Under the pieces are notes generated by a model. It ran no database searches. It worked only from the letters and a program-made list of their open reading frames with translations, and was not told the origin of the DNA. The position numbers and the translations under genes are program-made. Positions 61,101 through 64,000 of a stretch of 64,000 nt of DNA are shown in pieces. Source of the stretch: Clonostachys chloroleuca (lineage: Eukaryota > Ascomycota > Sordariomycetes > Hypocreales > Bionectriaceae); contig JBANAY010000003.1 in NCBI GenBank assembly GCA_037952775.1, forward strand, positions 8,990,001-9,054,000. Direction: 5' to 3'. Every line of letters starts with the position of its first letter. Within the stretch, counting starts at the first letter, position 1.

Positions 61101-62328
61101 CCAAGTCTCCAGCTCGAACTTTGGGATCAAGAGAAATGAGTCGTTTGGGTATTTGTGCAGGAGCAACGTCTTCTTTATTTCTCCTCCCCTGCTGGATAAT
61201 TCTTTGTTGCCGAAGGTTGACAAGCTTAGGCTCCTTGGAAGTGTCAGACGCAGCATCAAGGAGAGTCGGACGCGCTTTTCTAGTGCTTCCACCTGCGAAA
61301 ACATTCACTGGTACACCCCCACCCATGGTGTTGATGATCCGATTCCCCCGGGACTTGAGACCGGTAGGCTTGTCATTACCAGATCTGGATAAGCTATTTG
61401 ACCAACCTTCCGTGTTTGAAGTTGAGTTATTCTTCTTACTCTGGGCTGGTTGACTATATACCGAGTTTGGAACGGGTCTGGTAGGAGCAGAAGCAGCAGT
61501 AAGGGGTATGTTTGACGCCTTTGGCATCAATTCTTTGGTTGGGTTTGGTGCTGCATCTGGTAGTGAGGATTTAGCAGAGGCTAAGGGGAGGTTTGGGGCG
61601 GGCTCGGGACCAGGAGTTTGAGCATTGCCACTGATAGGCGTGGAAGAAGGAGGATGTATCCTTTGTGATTCGTCAAAAGGTTTTTGAGGTCTTTGTTTAT
61701 TGGCCATGTCATGATCAGGCTCGGTGGTTCTCAAAGGGTTCACCTGCATACTGTTCGATGCATCGTTGTCGGGCCTTTCCTGATTACGGCCCTTCTCATC
61801 GTCATTGCCATCGTCATCATCGTCATCTCCGCTCGACATGTCTTCCTCGCCTGAACTCTCATCCCTGGTTTCAAACTCGGGGTAGAAATCCAGGGTCAGT
61901 TCCAGTAACTCATCCACGGGTTGTTCCCATGTGGTTGGTGCCAGCCCCATGCGCAACCGTTTCTCGTTGCGCTTCTCATGGCGGGCGTACTTTGCACGGA
62001 GCTGCTCCGACAACGCGTTTCGCCAAATGTTGAGATCGAATCTCTCCTCCTCTCCACGCTCTTGTCTTGCCTTTCGTTTTCTCCAAGTTCGTAAGAGCTG
62101 TCCTTGAACGTGAGCCCTCGGCTCCCATGTTGCCTCAGCCAGCGGGTATCCTGTCCATTCAACGAGCCAGTGCTTGACACCATTCATCCTTCCTTCCGCA
62201 ATTATGCCTTCAGCTGTCCATTCTTCATCCGAGTTGATTTCATCTACGATCGTAGAGGTGAGTGAAAGATTGTCATCATCTGCGGAATCTGCATCCAGCA
62301 TCTCAACGTCATTGGGAGTGGAAACCAT
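58180..62328 (-). CDS. Chromodomain protein with long uncharacterised C-terminus
   Basis: One exon, 1,382 residues. An acidic N-terminus leads to a chromodomain at about 35-80: EWTAEGIIAEGRMNGVKHWL, EWTGYPLAEATWEP. The aromatic-cage positions (W in EWT, W of EWTGY, W of TWEP) are present, so methyl-lysine binding is plausible. Residues 80-480 are charged and disordered-looking (Asp/Glu run, Pro/Ser-rich, several Lys/Arg patches). From about 520 a long folded-looking part shows alternating hydrophobic and polar segments (WLSEFMHCAQIVFGQVC, VFIAFPTPSKVQEARFISTW, YAVFIFQQALAQFCRFPS) to the end. I do not recognise this C-terminal part as a known enzyme or domain. By its chromodomain it likely acts in heterochromatin, but the complex is unknown. 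Its 3' end is 193 bases from the Pex14-like gene. Confidence 0.82.
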   Translation of the reverse strand: MVSTPNDVEMLDADSADDDNLSLTSTIVDEINSDEEWTAEGIIAEGRMNGVKHWLVEWTGYPLAEATWEPRAHVQGQLLRTWRKRKARQERGEEERFDLNIWRNALSEQLRAKYARHEKRNEKRLRMGLAPTTWEQPVDELLELTLDFYPEFETRDESSGEEDMSSGDDDDDDGNDDEKGRNQERPDNDASNSMQVNPLRTTEPDHDMANKQRPQKPFDESQRIHPPSSTPISGNAQTPGPEPAPNLPLASAKSSLPDAAPNPTKELMPKASNIPLTAASAPTRPVPNSVYSQPAQSKKNNSTSNTEGWSNSLSRSGNDKPTGLKSRGNRIINTMGGGVPVNVFAGGSTRKARPTLLDAASDTSKEPKLVNLRQQRIIQQGRRNKEDVAPAQIPKRLISLDPKVRAGDLDIGQPTRSLEIPPFTKPKNSIEASQNPPTPSATSPTYKGQDNETAPRPRTLKRKKSVRFDDSVTYQEPTYVESETEPFAFEDSRFSHLPQEDQDNNSPLEAAGSTFRPPTPPRNTHVASPQPWTSKETRSVTKQCMFGPKSIKHIDIIFKNIPEQTSHPWLSEFMHCAQIVFGQVCIAPDFSSQSQNLRQGQNLASGSLLCPTGHSEFENLAKRLNMASKGVMCYSERYCILIYPAMCTDWDFELVPSHNAGNLLKFIIFEPTPLMHKDSFARKSSQESQALPRGVSHFLQLDSNRLVPQLRLNQSVQSHHVFIAFPTPSKVQEARFISTWLRVSTKIDLHVYSASIPGDWASFRGTGTGTMIIHEDVISKIRLFPEIAEMMRETGRNGNYAVFIFQQALAQFCRFPSSVQKSQVGDIILYRILPSHKVLMMTPSFILSQPQQAYDFVRWFKNDLLTNRTSYRSKLAVCSDVNDWVRQLATGEAVTRQNRVRSQDIQAWLNLWQQLEDLMAKSAKEGDTNSFLVFAPEGIDGSDEQSLVNWFGSWTVNYLDTASRFFVLGSNCNEVSRMTRKMKILEYADDADEDQPGVAREAALDAASQLLDVTISQTPSVSNPQGVISAPTGPKGALQLIENDSASAIRSHLQMLNQRCYSLALIYNRPVAYWHTDMPWHFGDISSEFAPYSYWFSFFNTLNFDTKAKNTYMGFFYTVTNTWKSDEAVADRTPIRDPARRPWIAIFRPREPHKRPWRSTELLIWDPGYSKKFLNNPRIYERDLIEAQQELIKLVAQENRLKNPSLPFDKVWLAGRDRSFQSEYSHPLDVCLDTLEAFGSELRTWLPSPKEKMPGRGWRCVEENAWPVEEIQPSIMDEKRDDEPDQKLNIIFHPPPGRQLDRPSHCENLLYREVMRAASQPSSDGNFTYRFPPTHEWYSRQQEEDRGFSHIYVESWKKIFSMLQIKEGKHAKQADTTSRDSE

Positions 62329-63963
62329 GGCTGTCGCCCGAGCGGCGGTAAAGGGCTCCCCGAAGTCTTATACCAACCTAGTTAAGATAAGAATAAGAGA
62401 GGAGAAATACGGTCGTCTAAAGTTGTTGATCATGTGTGAGTAGAGCTTATGAGTTTGAAGCTGAGGACGAGAAGAGCGGGAGAGAAAAAAATTAAAATAT
62501 TTCCTGTGGTAGGGAAATAGGACAATAAGCATCCAGGCATCAAGTTTCTAGAGTATCGAAATGTGTATTGTGGATTGTGACACAGCATTTAGATGTCGGC
62601 TGTTGGATTCCCAACACGCTCAGCACCCTGCACGCGCCTGCCTCTGTGGTGCATTATCGATAAACAAAACAGCCTGATCGGATCCTTATCGTAACACGTC
62701 GTCTAACGAAACTGGCGGGGTACTCCCATTTCAACCTTCGGATAGGTTGATGCAATCAAGTATAGCTCATTTTAATATTTGGCGGCTGTCTTAACATAAT
62801 GTATCGTCTATTAGCATATCGTGAGGATAAAAGCAAAGAAAAACTGAACTAGCACTGCCATGGTCGGTGCATGATGCCGTAGGTAGAGGACCCGTACTCT
62901 AGCATCTTCCTAGAGCGCTACGGGGTAGGTAACAACCCCACGGCTTTGGATGGCTCTTTGATAGGCCAACCACTCACCGACGAGGCGCAGGGTTCCATTC
63001 AACCTAATAATAGGAGATTCCTCCTTTGTCTGACGGCGTGGAAGTTTCAGGCTGCTACCCATTCTGCGGCAGATGTATTATCTTTCTGTTTGTGACTGGC
63101 AGTAATACCAGGCAGCTAGTAATAGCCAGGTACCTATTTATGTATTTTGAGCATCCATCGGCAATTCGCCATCACTGGTTGTGCCTGTTGGCCCAAGTGT
63201 CGGCTCATTACCAAACTAATCCCAGTTACTTGGCTCCAGGTCTCCGTCCAAGATCTTGGAAGAAATTAATACCCCGTCCAAACCTGGGCCAAAAAGAGGC
63301 AGAGGTGCCTGTTTGAATTGCTTTGTAGATACCTGTGCACGTATTCGTACATCGCTGGTTAAAACGGTGCTGCCTTGGATTGTATGCACTACCTCAATTG
63401 TTCGTCCCTAGGTACAAGCAGGCAGCCCTTATGGACGCAGCAGTAACACGAAATTCGCTGTAACTGTAAAAATGGGCTGATAGGAGGTACCTATTTTGCT
63501 GCCCGCTTGTACTGCGAACCTCAAAGGTGGGGTATTCAAGCCTCTGAGTACTTCTGCAGATAACGTCATGCGACTGAGGAGGATGGTGTCGAGGCCCAAG
63601 AATATAGTCAGATGGGGGTGCACTGAGTACATGAGTATTTTTGGTGCATTCCTTCATTGAATCAAAGAGTTGACAGCTTGATCATGGTGCATGTGACGTC
63701 TGGAAACCAGTGCTGACAGAAGGTACCTAGGCCCGCTCAATGCCAACGCGCTAGGTGGCATGTACCTTTGGTAGCAGGTGTCGCCTATCTACGGCTAACT
63801 GCCACGAGTCTTACGCCAGGACTTACGGCGCATCCCTCCTCTCCACATCCTCTCTCAAATGCCAAACTGCCAGCTCTGCCTCTAACTATTCTAATCAAGA
63901 ATCACAACTACACACAACCATTCCGATCAACACCATCACCAAACAGCACACCCCAACATCAAC
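62329..63963. other. Divergent promoter region of chromodomain and Rab genes
   Basis: About 1.6 kb between the head-to-head chromodomain and Rab11-like genes. Three AGGTACCT palindromes lie at 63128, 63485 and 63721. The last 120 bases are a C/A-rich leader typical of a strongly expressed gene. No gene seen. Confidence 0.55.
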
Positions 63964-63984
63964 ATGGCCAACGACGAATACGAT
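63964..63984 (+). CDS. Rab11/Ypt31-like small GTPase, first exon only (cut by window end)
   Basis: Only the first exon lies in the window: MANDEYD, followed at once by a GTATGC donor. Fungal Rab11/Ypt31 proteins commonly begin MANDEYDFLFKVVLIG, so the start and splice position fit. Rab11 directs traffic from the trans-Golgi and endosomes to the plasma membrane. The G-box motifs are outside the window, so the call rests on seven residues and the C/A-rich leader. Confidence 0.5.
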
Positions 63985-64000
63985 GTATGCTATCCCAATC

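Overview
The window is nuclear DNA of a filamentous ascomycete (Pezizomycotina), most likely a sordariomycete such as a member of the Hypocreales. The grounds are many short introns (about 50-130 nt) with GT..AG ends and CTAAC/CTGAC-like branch sites, roughly balanced base composition, gene-sized intergenic spaces, and fungus-specific families: CFEM/Pth11-like receptor, Zn2Cys6-MHR regulator, TmpB-like adenylation/oxidoreductase fusion, trehalose-phosphatase, IES2 and a Pex14-like peroxin. All gene models here are hand-spliced by reading frame continuity and family motifs. Splice sites are predictions.

Left part (0-16 kb): a secreted subtilisin-like protease with an altered oxyanion-hole position (+), a TmpB-like membrane oxidoreductase fused to an NRPS-type adenylation domain (-), an enoyl-CoA hydratase (+), an acyl-protein thioesterase (-) and a secreted GH13 alpha-amylase (-) with a CGG-type palindrome just upstream.

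Middle (15-42 kb): a large SNF2-like ATPase (-), a small acidic tail-anchored protein (-), a second subtilisin-like protease with a one-base frameshift (-), a vacuolar-type Ca2+/H+ exchanger whose best model needs a 3-nt microexon (-), a polytopic membrane protein of unknown function (-), a nearly 6-kb gene-poor block, a CFEM seven-transmembrane receptor (+), a SET protein with a C-terminal MYND finger (-) and a trehalose-6-phosphate phosphatase with a degenerate synthase domain (-).

Right part (42-64 kb): a Zn2Cys6 regulator (+), a small four-helix membrane protein (-), a long low-complexity protein with internal repeats (-), the INO80 subunit IES2 (-), a Pex14-like peroxin with a frameshift in a C6 run (+), a 1,382-residue chromodomain protein (-) and the first exon of a Rab11/Ypt31-like GTPase cut by the window end (+).

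I see no CRISPR array, rRNA, convincing tRNA, intact transposon or obvious secondary-metabolite cluster. The genes look like an ordinary mixed fungal neighbourhood: extracellular digestion (two proteases, amylase), chromatin (SNF2-like, SET/MYND, IES2, chromodomain), membrane signalling or transport (CFEM receptor, CAX, TmpB-like) and metabolism. The points most worth checking are the 3-nt microexon, the TmpB-like fusion gene, the protease pair (one with a changed catalytic position, one frameshifted) and the palindrome upstream of the amylase.
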